Assembly (NCBI GenBank): GCA_027325485.1
Contig: DAIEFN010000001.1
Location: 1-64,000 of the forward strand
Origin: Candidatus Saccharimonadota bacterium
Lineage (GTDB): Bacteria; Patescibacteriota; Saccharimonadia; Saccharimonadales; UBA4665
Direction: 5' to 3'
DNA: 64,000 nt
In this document: piece by piece, positions 26,559-35,714 of the stretch
How positions within the stretch are numbered: the stretch's first letter is position 1
Layout of the letters: the number at the start of each line of letters is the position of its first letter
The notes under the pieces: model-generated
Database searches by the model: none
What the model saw: only the letters and a program-made list of their open reading frames with translations
Told to the model about the DNA's origin: nothing
Program-made: the position numbers and the translations under genes

Positions 26559-27575
26559 TCAACACATCGTAGACACTTTGGCTCTTGGAATAGTTATGTT
26601 TAATGTAGCACAGAATTCTTCAGGTGTTAGGTAGTTTAGTGCCTGGTGAGGACGAAAGAAGTGATAATCGTTCAACCAGCGGTTAATCTGAGCCTGTAGT
26701 TTAGTTACACTGTCGGCTGATCTGTCCTCATCCAGACATTCCTGCTGTAACTTACCAATAATGTTTTCGACATGCGGTTTGTCTTTAGGTGTATGTGGTC
26801 TTGCGAAGTACTGGGTTACTCCTACTTGCTTTAGATAGGCATAAGCCTGGTCAAAGTTTTCGCTACCATTGTCGTTGACAATGACCGCCTGAGCGCCAAA
26901 GGTCTTAACGACCATTTCTAGGGCTATCTTGGCCTGAGTTGACTTTGAGCTGGAAGATACATGGATAATAGCTTGTTTGGTGAACACATCTACTGCTACA
27001 AAGGCATAACGGCGGCGGTTGGCAGACCAGATATGCTTCATGTCAAACTCTATGACTTGCCCGGGACCATTGGCATAGAGGCTGAATGGCTTTCTTGTCA
27101 CCCAAGAACGTTTGCAACCACGCCTATGGTTCCTAAGATGGATAACCTGAGAGAAGTAAAGCATGAACCGCTTGATGACTCGGCCTATGGTTGCTGCTGA
27201 GTAGCTAATTCCATAGTCTCTAAGTACTATTACTGACAGCTTTTTAGCAGAATAACTTGGATAGTCAGTTCTAAGCTTACGGATGAGAGCAACAAAGTTT
27301 ACGTCATAGGTAGCGGGTCTAACCCTATGGGGTTTACGGCTTAGGTCCTCTAGTGACTTTAGGTTATGGGGATTAAACCGTTTATACCATTTGTAGAAGT
27401 AGCTCCTACAGATACCGAAGTGTCGGCAGGTTAGGGCTACGCTACGACATCCCAAGTAGTATTCAATTACCCTAAGTCGATGCTTAGCCTCTCTACTTAA
27501 ACTTACTGAGCGTAAGTTGTTACCAATTGGTAGAATAGATGCATAGATCGTAGATGACCCGACACGGTTAGACAT
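26559..27575 (-). CDS. DDE transposase (IS481/IS3-like, rve domain)
   Basis: 338 residues. An N-terminal helix-turn-helix (SREAKHRLRVIEYYLGC, CRHFGICRSYFYKWYKRF) precedes an integrase core with Asp in VIEFDMKHIW, Asp in VIVNDNGSEN and Glu in KPHVENIIGKLQQECLDE. The C terminus has NRWLNDYHFFRPHQALNYLTPEEF, typical of IS481-like elements. All three catalytic acids are present and there is no frameshift, so it should be active if expressed. Confidence 0.93.
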   Translation of the reverse strand: MSNRVGSSTIYASILPIGNNLRSVSLSREAKHRLRVIEYYLGCRSVALTCRHFGICRSYFYKWYKRFNPHNLKSLEDLSRKPHRVRPATYDVNFVALIRKLRTDYPSYSAKKLSVIVLRDYGISYSAATIGRVIKRFMLYFSQVIHLRNHRRGCKRSWVTRKPFSLYANGPGQVIEFDMKHIWSANRRRYAFVAVDVFTKQAIIHVSSSSKSTQAKIALEMVVKTFGAQAVIVNDNGSENFDQAYAYLKQVGVTQYFARPHTPKDKPHVENIIGKLQQECLDEDRSADSVTKLQAQINRWLNDYHFFRPHQALNYLTPEEFCATLNITIPRAKVSTMC

Positions 27576-27645
27576 TATTGTCTCCTTTGTAGTTATTAGT
27601 TAGTTACATAACCTATTCTACAAGTCAGGATTGTCTACGATCTAT
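27543..27645. repeat. 12-bp inverted repeat spanning the transposase start region
   Basis: ATAGATCGTAGA (27543-27554, inside the first codons of the transposase) is exactly repeated in inverse as TCTACGATCTAT (27634-27645, in the right end of the element). The pair brackets the presumed transposase promoter, so it could be a transposase binding site for self-control or an extra end. Confidence 0.75.
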
Positions 27646-27695
27646 TTGAGTTTCTGCAATAGCGCTAATGTATTACTGTGTCGTAAAATGTAGTC

Positions 27696-28613
27696 ATGCG
27701 CTTTTCAAAAGCTAAAACCGACTTTATTGAGTACTTGGAAATTGAGCAAAACCGTTCACAGCGCACTATCGCTAACTATGATCACTACCTGACACGGTTG
27801 ATCGATTTTGCTGGGGATATTGAAGTTGAAGCAATCGATTCAGAAATGATCCGTAAATGGCGTTTATGGCTAAATCGACTTGGCACCAACACTAGTGATG
27901 AACTTAACCCAGCAACTCTGAATTACCATCTTATCGCACTAAGAAGTTTCCTTAAGTTCTGTGCTAAAAGAGATATTATGGCTCTGAATCCGGCAAAGAT
28001 TGAATTAGCTCGAACCAAACGAAAGCAAGTTACTTTTCTAAATGAAGAGGAACTAGAATCACTTTTTGCACAACCTAAAATCGATACCATGGTAGGCTTA
28101 CGTGACCGTGCCATACTTGAACTTTTGTTTGCCAGTGGACTAAGAGTCAGCGAGTTAGTAGGCCTAAACCGAGATCATATAAATTTAAAACGCCGAGAGT
28201 TTATGGTTAGAGGTAAGGGCGAAAAGGATCGTTTGGTATTTGTGAGCGAGGAAGCTGTCAGCTGGATTGAACAGTATTTAGCAAAACGAACCGATAACAT
28301 AAAGCCTTTGTTTATCCGTTACAGTGGTTCTAAAAAGGTAGATTTAAGTGGCAATTATAGTCGACTGACCGCCAGAAGCGTACAGCGACTAGTTGCCCGC
28401 TACGCCCTAATGGCTGGAATCACAAAACATGTCAGCCCACACACCATGAGACACAGTTTTGGTACTGATTTACTGATGAACGGAGCCGACCTCAGAACGG
28501 TACAGGTAATGCTTGGTCACTCAAATATTTCTACAACCCAAATCTATACTCATATCACTGACCCGCACTTAAAACGGGCATACGAGAAATACCATAACAG
28601 TAAACAAAATTAG
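27696..28613 (+). CDS. Tyrosine recombinase XerC/XerD family
   Basis: 305 residues: a SAM-like core-binding domain (FIEYLEIEQNRSQRTIANY) and a catalytic domain with the full active-site set: Arg in SGLRVSELVGL, Lys in RGKGEKDR, His and Arg in SPHTMRHSFGT, His in LGHSNIST and Tyr in IYTHIT. Full length and intact, so it probably resolves chromosome dimers; being next to an insertion sequence, a role in integration is possible. The 3' end overlaps the last pilus gene by 4 bp. Confidence 0.92.
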   Translation: MRFSKAKTDFIEYLEIEQNRSQRTIANYDHYLTRLIDFAGDIEVEAIDSEMIRKWRLWLNRLGTNTSDELNPATLNYHLIALRSFLKFCAKRDIMALNPAKIELARTKRKQVTFLNEEELESLFAQPKIDTMVGLRDRAILELLFASGLRVSELVGLNRDHINLKRREFMVRGKGEKDRLVFVSEEAVSWIEQYLAKRTDNIKPLFIRYSGSKKVDLSGNYSRLTARSVQRLVARYALMAGITKHVSPHTMRHSFGTDLLMNGADLRTVQVMLGHSNISTTQIYTHITDPHLKRAYEKYHNSKQN

Positions 28614-29752
28614 AGGCCACAACTAGGCGAGACGGCGCTACCTGGATTACCTGTAGCTAAATTCATTGGGTATGCATATAGGTCTTTACAAAAGCTGTTA
28701 GAAGAGGCGATGTCATAGGCTGAAAAGCCAGTATAGTTGATCGAAGATATTCTAACCTGAATTCTACGCTGAACTCCATGGTCATTACCAGTAGAGTCAA
28801 TCATTATTTGTGCATTTTTGAACATCAGCCTGTTACCTAAAGAGTCGAAGGCTTCTATTTTAACCCTACTATCTGTATATAGCGACTCCATTGATAAAAT
28901 AAAGCCACTAGTTGCGGCATTGGAAATTGGGATTTTAACTGCACATTCGTAAGGTTGGTTCGAAGCACTACTACAATTGCCACTGACACTAACACCCCCA
29001 TTAATACCTATTGTGTTTGATGAGTATGGAGGAGCATTATTGACGCTATTAGGGGTAAGTTGACCGTCTCCTGACTGAGGATAAAGAAAGGCTGTATATG
29101 TTGTCGATGTGTTAGTTGGTAGTTGCCCTGAACTAGCTATTGGGGTGAGAGCCGTCCTTAGTATGCCCGTAATTGGTTTACTAGCAATACTCCAGGTAGA
29201 CCCTGGATATAAACAGGCTCCATTAATACTGCCTGCAGCAGTGCATTTTGGGAAATAGTTAACTGGAGTAAAGACGTATGGCGGTGATTCAACCTGTGGT
29301 GACGGCTCCCAGCTGAAAATAAAATAAGCTGGAGCTTCAGGATTATTTGTTGTCGGGTTAATGGTTGAGATTAGAGCCACGGTAGGCTGTGTCTCGCTTA
29401 CAGTAGTGTACTGCAAAGAAGACGGGGTTGGGTCAATTAATAGACAGGAATATATGTCCTGTGGTCCATTAACTTGGTTATTGTTTAGATCAGTAACTGG
29501 AATTGGGTTGCATGATGTCTTTGCGCTGTGAAAGCCGCTACTAATAGCTGCAATGGCATCATTAATGCCTGAATCGGCTGCATAGTAAGCGTTATTACTA
29601 AGTTGTCTATTGAGGGCATTCTTTGCGCTGTTGTTAGCTAAAGCAACAAAACTTAAAGTTAACAAACTAAGCACTATCACAATAATAATCGAGACGATGA
29701 TTGGAGCAAAGCCATCGTCCCCTAACTTGTTATGCTTACTCATACACTTCAT
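28610..29752 (-). CDS. PilX-like type IV pilus-associated protein
   Basis: 380 residues. After a short basic leader there is a prepilin-type sequence DDGFAPIIVSIIIVIVLSLL, with Gly-Phe as possible cleavage site, then NNAYYAADSGINDAIAAIS, the N-terminal pattern of PilX-like minor pilins. The rest is a long exported Thr/Ser/Pro-rich domain with a few Cys. ATG at 29752 or 29743 are both possible starts. Last gene of the pilus cluster, 8 bp after the preceding prepilin-like gene. Confidence 0.75.
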   Translation of the reverse strand: MKCMSKHNKLGDDGFAPIIVSIIIVIVLSLLTLSFVALANNSAKNALNRQLSNNAYYAADSGINDAIAAISSGFHSAKTSCNPIPVTDLNNNQVNGPQDIYSCLLIDPTPSSLQYTTVSETQPTVALISTINPTTNNPEAPAYFIFSWEPSPQVESPPYVFTPVNYFPKCTAAGSINGACLYPGSTWSIASKPITGILRTALTPIASSGQLPTNTSTTYTAFLYPQSGDGQLTPNSVNNAPPYSSNTIGINGGVSVSGNCSSASNQPYECAVKIPISNAATSGFILSMESLYTDSRVKIEAFDSLGNRLMFKNAQIMIDSTGNDHGVQRRIQVRISSINYTGFSAYDIASSNSFCKDLYAYPMNLATGNPGSAVSPSCGL

Positions 29753-29760
29753 ATTCTACT

Positions 29761-30462
29761 CTATTGTTGCGTTAAGCGCTCTGCAGCAAACGTCCCAAGA
29801 TAGCTCGTTGCACAATACTGCTGTCCTGCCGAGTTGCTGCACTGGTAATTACCATTTATTAATACAGGGCCGTTATTGTTAGACACGAACATATCTATAG
29901 CGCCAAAGGCTACGCCAACATTTATTCCGTATAGCTTTGGGTTGTACTGAGTAATATCAAAAGTAGCCAAGTGCATATTTGGACCGATTAAGTCACTACC
30001 ACTTCCCGGCTGGGTGCAATTATAGGTACCGTCAGTACATGTTGGATTTGGTTGACTTAAGTTCAGAGGCTCACAACTTCCTGTTGAACTTATCTTATCT
30101 AGCCAGAGAATGTGCGGCCAGCCGTCCGGTAAATTTGGATTAGTAACAAAACTGTATCGATTCTGACCGAAACAATAAGCCGACACTGGAACGTTGCCGT
30201 AAGTAGTAGCATATGTATATGTAATGGGGTTAGTACTTGCGCCATTATTTAACAAAGTTCCACTAAATTGAACTGCAGATACTACACTTTCAACAATATT
30301 TCGAGTTGTGTCTTGTACATTTGCCAAATTGTTACCTTTTGAGTATAGATTTCCAATCCCGACTAAAACCGTAGAACTAATCAATAGTATAATTGCGAGC
30401 ACACTTATAGCTATCATCAGTTCCATTACTGTAAACCCAGCTTTGTTAATCTTTTGGCTCAT
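29761..30462 (-). CDS. Minor prepilin-like protein (PilW/GspJ type)
   Basis: 233 residues. The class III signal peptide MSQKINKAG/FTVMELMIAISVL has Gly before the cut, Phe at +1 and Glu at +5, followed by a hydrophobic helix. Substrate of the PilD peptidase encoded nearby. The globular part has several Cys (NYQCSN and similar). It is 6 bp from the upstream prepilin-like gene. Confidence 0.85.
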   Translation of the reverse strand: MSQKINKAGFTVMELMIAISVLAIILLISSTVLVGIGNLYSKGNNLANVQDTTRNIVESVVSAVQFSGTLLNNGASTNPITYTYATTYGNVPVSAYCFGQNRYSFVTNPNLPDGWPHILWLDKISSTGSCEPLNLSQPNPTCTDGTYNCTQPGSGSDLIGPNMHLATFDITQYNPKLYGINVGVAFGAIDMFVSNNNGPVLINGNYQCSNSAGQQYCATSYLGTFAAERLTQQ

Positions 30463-30468
30463 GGTTAT

Positions 30469-30939
30469 TTAATAAATCCTGTCGCTCAATGCTTCGCATT
30501 GTTCCCCTAATTTTCCAAGTCCCGGCCAAGTTACCGTAACTATATAAGTATTCGGAAATCTCGTAGGATTTAGGCACTTAATTGTCGGATCACCTGTATT
30601 AGGAGGCCAGATCGAAATTGAATAGACAAAACCACTTCCTAGGATAGTGTCTGGAGCAGGCATAAGTTGAACCGTTCGGGTAGAAGTATCGGGTTTTAAG
30701 TAAAATGCGAAGGTAGTACTGGAAAGTGTTTGTCCTGGCTGTTGCGAATAATAACGCAGTGCTTCAAGTTGCCCATCAATATACTCTAAAGCCGTAGAAT
30801 GTTCTTGTGAATTCTGCGAATCTGTAAGTGCACGGTTTGCGGTAGCGTAACTAATTACAAAAGCCAACGACAAAACCGCCAAGGCAATCATCACCTCTAC
30901 GATTGTGTCGCCACGACTATTTATATTACGTCTTAACAT
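30469..30939 (-). CDS. Minor prepilin-like protein (PilV/GspI type), Asp at +1
   Basis: 156 residues. The N terminus MLRRNINSRG/DTIVEVMIALAVLSLAF is a type IV pilin signal with Glu at +5, but Asp replaces the usual Phe after the cleaved Gly. The helix is normal. It overlaps the upstream minor pilin gene by 7 bp. Confidence 0.8.
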   Translation of the reverse strand: MLRRNINSRGDTIVEVMIALAVLSLAFVISYATANRALTDSQNSQEHSTALEYIDGQLEALRYYSQQPGQTLSSTTFAFYLKPDTSTRTVQLMPAPDTILGSGFVYSISIWPPNTGDPTIKCLNPTRFPNTYIVTVTWPGLGKLGEQCEALSDRIY

Positions 30940-31802
30940 CCCGAATATACCTGAGTTGATCCTGTTATCGTACCAGTTTGTAGTGTTGAGCTAAGTTGGC
31001 CACCGTTGTTAACACCACCAATTGTTATGCTTGCTTTATGATTATTCGAACCCAAAAAACACATCACGATATATGAATTATCCGGTAGAGTTACTACAGA
31101 GTTACCGTTAACTAAGTTTTTAATATAGGTATCGGAATCTTTACTGAGTTGAGAGCCAGGTAGATATACAGCCTGAACAGCTTGAGCGCCCGATACAAGC
31201 ACGTTGCCGCTCATCTGTGGGAGGCTACTAAAGACACCAAACGCTCCTATAGGTTGTGCGGTGGCGCCACTTACGATAAATAGCTTAGAGATAAAAATAC
31301 CGCCAGGCCAATCATGTGATTGATTAAATAAACTTACCAGTGCAGGATGTTCTTCGTTTATATTTGTCGGCGTAAGTCCTCCTTGTTGAGCCGTTGTACA
31401 TTTAACGCCCACATAATATTGACAGCCTGCTACCGAATAGATGCTGTAGGAGCTTGTATTAGAGTTATTCTCAGGTGCAATAATTTTTCCTATTAAAGCA
31501 CAATCTGGATAAGCTGGCGGCAAGGAAACTGGGTTATTTATGATGGGGGGCACAGAACTAATATCGCAGGATAGATATTGAGACGCTGCTAAAGGGTATG
31601 ATCCATCAGCGACATCATTAATTAAGGTTTGGATAATCGCATTGGCGTTAGTCATACCAGTCCTATATTCCACCTGAGCCTCTTTGCCGTTGATAAAGCT
31701 AGCTGCGATTAGAAAAGTGACCCCTGATATTGCCAGGAAGATCATAACCTCGATTATTGTAAAGCCTTTATGCATCGGCGTTTTTTGTTTCACCCCCGCC
31801 AT
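30933..31802 (-). CDS. Minor prepilin-like protein (GspH/FimT type)
   Basis: 289 residues with MHKG/FTIIEVMIFLAISGVTFL and a long exported domain containing paired Cys (CQYYVGVKC). A first ATG at 31802 adds nine residues before MHKG; either start gives a working leader. Part of the pilD-minor pilin run. Confidence 0.82.
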   Translation of the reverse strand: MAGVKQKTPMHKGFTIIEVMIFLAISGVTFLIAASFINGKEAQVEYRTGMTNANAIIQTLINDVADGSYPLAASQYLSCDISSVPPIINNPVSLPPAYPDCALIGKIIAPENNSNTSSYSIYSVAGCQYYVGVKCTTAQQGGLTPTNINEEHPALVSLFNQSHDWPGGIFISKLFIVSGATAQPIGAFGVFSSLPQMSGNVLVSGAQAVQAVYLPGSQLSKDSDTYIKNLVNGNSVVTLPDNSYIVMCFLGSNNHKASITIGGVNNGGQLSSTLQTGTITGSTQVYSGC

Positions 31803-31858
31803 TAGTTATAAGTATAAAACATAAGGGGTATAGTAACAACGATTGGTCTAGTTAATCC

Positions 31859-32647
31859 CTAAAGAAATAGCCCTTTGTACCAATTTATGATTTGTTGACC
31901 CAAGAATTGAACAACGAACAAGCCAGCGATTAAAAAAGGGCCAAAAGGTATTAGGCTTTTTCGTTTAAGGTGCTTCGTGGACATCAAAATAATGGACACA
32001 GCTGTGCCAATTAAAGAAGCGATAAAGATTATCAGAAATGTACGGGCTGGCGTGGCTGCAAGAAGTCCGAGCAAAAAGCCAAGACGCACATCACCACCCC
32101 CAATCCACTTGCCTTTAGAAACCATGTATAAGATATAAAATAAACCGCCCCCGATAAGTATGCTAATTAAAACGTTGATTAAACTTATTTTGGGGTTATT
32201 GGCTAAAACTATATTGATCAATGAGCTAATTACGGCAAGGGTAGATAATGCATAAATCAGCTTGGATGGAAGTATCATGTAGCGTAAATCGTATAATGCG
32301 AGGGCAGTTAAACCAGTGGACAAAATCAACCAAATTGAGAACAACAAAATTTGCCAACCATTTATAGCTTCAGGCCATAAATAATATGAAATCAAAAATA
32401 ATACGGTTACGGACAGCTCTACGATTGGGTATTGAATAGATATCCGTCTTTTGCAGTAGCGACACTGCCCTTTTAGCCATAGCCAGCTAAAGATAGGAAT
32501 CAGATCTAGTGCAGCAAGCTTATGATGGCAGTTAGTGCATTCAGAGCGTTCATTAACCCATTTCATGCCTTCATGGAGCCTCCAAACGAAAGCATTCACA
32601 AAGCTACCCAAAGCCAGACCCAATATAACCAAAACCACAATAATCAT
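31859..32647 (-). CDS. pilD: Prepilin peptidase/methyltransferase PilD (A24)
   Basis: PilD cuts the leader of prepilins and N-methylates the new N terminus. 262 residues with eight or so helices. The N-terminal methylase segment with two CxxC motifs (CTNCHHKL and CRYCKRRI), Asp in ALYDLRYMILP and the GGGDVRLG peptidase motif are all present. It lies downstream of pilA, separated by a terminator, so it may be made at lower level. Confidence 0.95.
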   Translation of the reverse strand: MIIVVLVILGLALGSFVNAFVWRLHEGMKWVNERSECTNCHHKLAALDLIPIFSWLWLKGQCRYCKRRISIQYPIVELSVTVLFLISYYLWPEAINGWQILLFSIWLILSTGLTALALYDLRYMILPSKLIYALSTLAVISSLINIVLANNPKISLINVLISILIGGGLFYILYMVSKGKWIGGGDVRLGFLLGLLAATPARTFLIIFIASLIGTAVSIILMSTKHLKRKSLIPFGPFLIAGLFVVQFLGQQIINWYKGLFL

Positions 32648-32671
32648 TACTAAAACAATAGCATATATAAA

Positions 32672-32702
32672 TAAACCCCGTAGCTCGGGGTCTATTTATA
32701 TA
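32672..32702 (-). terminator. Terminator after pilA
   Basis: On the minus strand CCCCG, loop AGCTA, CGGGG is followed by TTTATTTAT. It lies between pilA and pilD. The stem is short, so it may attenuate rather than fully stop transcription toward pilD. Confidence 0.6.
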
Positions 32703-32718
32703 GTTTTAAATCGCTTAT

Positions 32719-33285
32719 CTAGCCACCGATACACTCTGCCTGAGGTTGACTGCCAGTCTCGACTGCATAAAGGACAACATAACTACGAGCTCCTGCTCCT
32801 GTTGTCGTTACCATTGATGTAGATCCACCCGGAGATGGTTGTGGGATAGCGCAAACTACACCCTCAGCTAACACTATGTTCTCAGTACCGACCATTGAAC
32901 TTGAGATTGCACATGACGTCCCTTCTGTTGTACAGACGCTAATCGCTCCCGCCGGAGAAGTACTTGCGCATGTAATACTGGTAGCCGTGTTGGTGTAATA
33001 GCCTAACTTAATGCTACTTGCAATGCTAGTTGCATCTGTATTGCATGTTGTCGAGCTATATGAGCCACCCTCCATGCCGGGTAAAGTACCGTTATTGTTA
33101 CTTATCCAAGTATTTAGGGCGCTACTAAAGTTACCGGCATCATTTTTACGGCTAGTGTTACGTGCGGCTCTTTGTAGTGCTGGAACTGCCAAGAATACAA
33201 TCAACATAATAAGTCCTGCAATTGCTAGGACGATCATTACTTCGATAATTGTGAACCCTTGTCTATTTTTTCGTTTTGTTTTCAT
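32719..33285 (-). CDS. pilA: Major type IV pilin (PilA-like)
   Basis: 188 residues from the ATG at 33285, chosen because AAGGGGGGA precedes it by 6-7 nt (an ATG 30 nt upstream lacks a ribosome site). The class III leader MKTKRKNRQG/FTIIEVMIVLAIAGLIML is canonical. The exported domain is Thr/Ser-rich with six Cys after the helix, including a pair near the C terminus (CAIPQ and AECIGG). Its strong own promoter and terminator fit the most abundant pilus subunit. Confidence 0.9.
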   Translation of the reverse strand: MKTKRKNRQGFTIIEVMIVLAIAGLIMLIVFLAVPALQRAARNTSRKNDAGNFSSALNTWISNNNGTLPGMEGGSYSSTTCNTDATSIASSIKLGYYTNTATSITCASTSPAGAISVCTTEGTSCAISSSMVGTENIVLAEGVVCAIPQPSPGGSTSMVTTTGAGARSYVVLYAVETGSQPQAECIGG

Positions 33286-33329
33286 CTGAATCCCCCCTTG
33301 AACGCTTTTGTGCATGCTTATGTTTAGTA

Positions 33330-33357
33330 ATTATACGATTTGTTATGTTATTGGCAA
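33330..33357 (-). promoter_or_regulatory. pilA promoter
   Basis: Minus-strand -35 TTGCCA (33352-33357), 16-bp spacer, -10 TATAAT (33330-33335). It lies between pilC and pilA, so pilin can be made separately from the motor genes. Confidence 0.75.
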
Positions 33358-33382
33358 TAGTTTTCCTTATCTATACAACTTC

Positions 33383-34600
33383 TTAGATGTTGCTAGTAAA
33401 ACCTGATTGATTGACTAGACCATAGATTGGAAGCAATACAGCGGCCACGATAGTTAGAGCCACGGCGCCCATAATAACCATCAGAACGGGCTCAATGATA
33501 GTTGAGATGGTCTTAATCTCATTATCAACCTCTTTTTCGAAATAATTAGCCGCTTTATCTAGCATTGTCTCTAATGCTCCGGACTGTTCTCCGATTTTAA
33601 TCATGTTTGGAATCAACTCTAAGAAGTTAGGATCATTAGATAGTGCATCAGATAAGGCCTTGCCTCCCTTTACTTTGTCCCCAGCTAGTTTAAGTGAACG
33701 AGCAATATGCACATTGTCGACAGCATCACTAGTTATTTCTAGAACTTGCAGTAAAGGTACGCCGCTTGCGACCAAGGTAGTTCCGGTGCGTGCAAAACGC
33801 GCCATATACATCTTCATAAACAGCCTACCGAAAGGCCAAGAACGCATTTTGATTTTATCTATTATACTTTTTCCTAGTGCTGTCTTAGAAGATCGCGTGA
33901 TGGCAAATATAAGAACTACCAGTATGACTAATGCAATCAGCCACTCGTGAGTAATAAAGTGCGATACAGCTAGCATTAAACGTGTCGGCAGGGGTAAACT
34001 GACACCCGGTAAACCAGAGTAAATGCTTTGCACTTGTGGTAATACCTTAACAATCATGAAGCCTACTACAGCCGACATGACAAGCAGCACGATGAGGGGA
34101 TAGATCATTGCTCCTCTCACCTTACTAACAACATCAGCGTCTTTCTCTTGCTGATCAGCTAATCGCTCCAAACCAGTGTCGAGCGTTCCGGAAGTCTCTC
34201 CAGCGGCAACTAAGCTTACAAACACTCGATTAAATACTTTAGGGTGTTTCGATAGGGCTAGAGAAAAGGCAGTACCGGCCTCAATATCTGATATAACCTG
34301 ATTAATTACTACTCGCATCGGTTTGGATGTAGTTTGTTGAGCGACGCTACGCAAGCTTTGGACAAGAGGCAGGCCGGCATTAATTAATGTTGCTAATTGG
34401 CGACTAAATAAAATCTTATCCTTGGTGCTGATACGCTTCATAACACCATGAAATACTGAACGACTAAGGTGTATATCTAGTGGTGTCAAACCCTGTTCTT
34501 TGATTAGTCTTGCAGCCGTCTGCTCATTTTCTGCCTGAACTTCGGCTTTAACTTTTTGACCGGTTGCTGTGTTACGCGCTTCGTATGTAAAGGTCAACAT
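33383..34600 (-). CDS. pilC: Type IV pilus inner-membrane platform protein PilC
   Basis: 405 residues, two repeated GspF domains. The N-terminal cytoplasmic part reads MLTFTYEARNTATGQKVKAE, then FSRQLATLINAGLPLVQSL. Membrane helices lie near residues 170, 220 and 375; the second repeat has FARTGTTLVASGVPLLQVLE. PilC links the ATPase motors to the growing pilus. Confidence 0.95.
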   Translation of the reverse strand: MLTFTYEARNTATGQKVKAEVQAENEQTAARLIKEQGLTPLDIHLSRSVFHGVMKRISTKDKILFSRQLATLINAGLPLVQSLRSVAQQTTSKPMRVVINQVISDIEAGTAFSLALSKHPKVFNRVFVSLVAAGETSGTLDTGLERLADQQEKDADVVSKVRGAMIYPLIVLLVMSAVVGFMIVKVLPQVQSIYSGLPGVSLPLPTRLMLAVSHFITHEWLIALVILVVLIFAITRSSKTALGKSIIDKIKMRSWPFGRLFMKMYMARFARTGTTLVASGVPLLQVLEITSDAVDNVHIARSLKLAGDKVKGGKALSDALSNDPNFLELIPNMIKIGEQSGALETMLDKAANYFEKEVDNEIKTISTIIEPVLMVIMGAVALTIVAAVLLPIYGLVNQSGFTSNI

Positions 34601-34615
34601 AAACTTATTTGCCTA

Positions 34616-35701
34616 TCATCCCCTCATTAAACGATCAAGTTCATCTATATCAATGGCAAAATTACGCGCCTCATCATAGCTAATTGTACCGGCATGGATC
34701 AGTCCAACTAGTGTTTTATCCATCGACTGCATGCCAAACTCACCGCCAGTTTGAATTACCGCATCAAGCTGGTGGCTCTTACCTTCCCGAATGATGTTCC
34801 TGACTGCCGGTGTAGCAACCAGTATCTCGGCTGCCGCAATCCGACCCCCACCAATCTTTGGGATTAGTCGTTGCGAAACAATGGTCATTAATATGTTAGA
34901 CAGCTGGGATCTAATCTGCGGTTGCTGGTGTGGTGGAAAGACGTCGATCATTCTATCAATTGATTGAGCGGCGCTATTGGTGTGAAGTGTAGCTAAAACT
35001 AGATGCCCAGTTTCAGCAATAGTAATAGCGCTAGCGATAGTTTCAAGGTCTCTCATCTCACCAATTAAGACGACATCTGGGTCTTCACGTAAGACCGAAC
35101 GTAATGCAGCGTTAAAGCTATATGTATCATAATGAACTTCGCGCTGTACCACTACTGACTTCATCGATTTATGGGTGTACTCAATTGGATCTTCAATAGT
35201 TACGATATGAACTGCTTTATCGCTATTAATCTTATGGATCATAGCGGCTAAGGTAGTTGATTTTCCAGATCCTGTTGGCCCTGTAACAAGCACTAAACCA
35301 CGCGGAAAATCAGAGAATTTATTCACAACTGCTGGTAATCCTAACTGTTCAATGCTCAGAATCTCGTTAGGAATTAAGCGCATCGCAGCAGCTAAGTTGC
35401 CGCGTTCGTGAAAGGCATTAACACGAAACCTGCCTAGATCACCAAATGCAAAACTGAAATCAAACTCCTTATCCTTAAGAAGTATTTGCTTCTGTTCTTC
35501 ATCTAGAATTGCAAACACCAAAGCTTCAACACCTTCTTCAGTTAGCACATCAGAACCCTGAACTGCGACTAGGCTACCATCAACTCTAAGCATTGGCGGC
35601 AATCCTACTTGAACATGTAAGTCAGAGGCTTTTTTCTTAATTACATCTTCGAGTAGTACTTCGATTCTTGGTAGTCCCTGCATTTTTAAACCTTTAACCA
35701 T
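34616..35701 (-). CDS. pilT: Pilus retraction ATPase PilT
   Basis: 361 residues, length typical. Walker A GPTGSGKSTTLAAM, Asp box TIEDPIEYTH, Walker B VLIGEMRDLETI and His box GHLVLATLHTNSA are all present. Retraction powers twitching and DNA uptake. It sits between pilB and pilC. Confidence 0.96.
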   Translation of the reverse strand: MVKGLKMQGLPRIEVLLEDVIKKKASDLHVQVGLPPMLRVDGSLVAVQGSDVLTEEGVEALVFAILDEEQKQILLKDKEFDFSFAFGDLGRFRVNAFHERGNLAAAMRLIPNEILSIEQLGLPAVVNKFSDFPRGLVLVTGPTGSGKSTTLAAMIHKINSDKAVHIVTIEDPIEYTHKSMKSVVVQREVHYDTYSFNAALRSVLREDPDVVLIGEMRDLETIASAITIAETGHLVLATLHTNSAAQSIDRMIDVFPPHQQPQIRSQLSNILMTIVSQRLIPKIGGGRIAAAEILVATPAVRNIIREGKSHQLDAVIQTGGEFGMQSMDKTLVGLIHAGTISYDEARNFAIDIDELDRLMRG

Positions 35702-35714
35702 CCACCTTTTTTAT

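Larger units (their letters stand above)
26557..27651 (-). mobile_element. Insertion sequence, IS481/IS3-like, about 1.1 kb
   Basis: A single transposase gene is flanked by inverted ends. Left end ATCGTAGACA (26566-26575) matches TGTCTACGAT (27632-27641). Similarity continues inward, imperfectly, to about 30 bp (GGAATAG-TTATG against AGAATAGGTTATG). It also continues outward to ACTCAA (26557-26562) and TTGAGT (27646-27651), with 3- and 4-nt spacers. The exact tips and target duplication could not be fixed. The transposase stop lies inside the left end. It is inserted between ndk and a Xer recombinase gene and looks intact. Confidence 0.85.
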
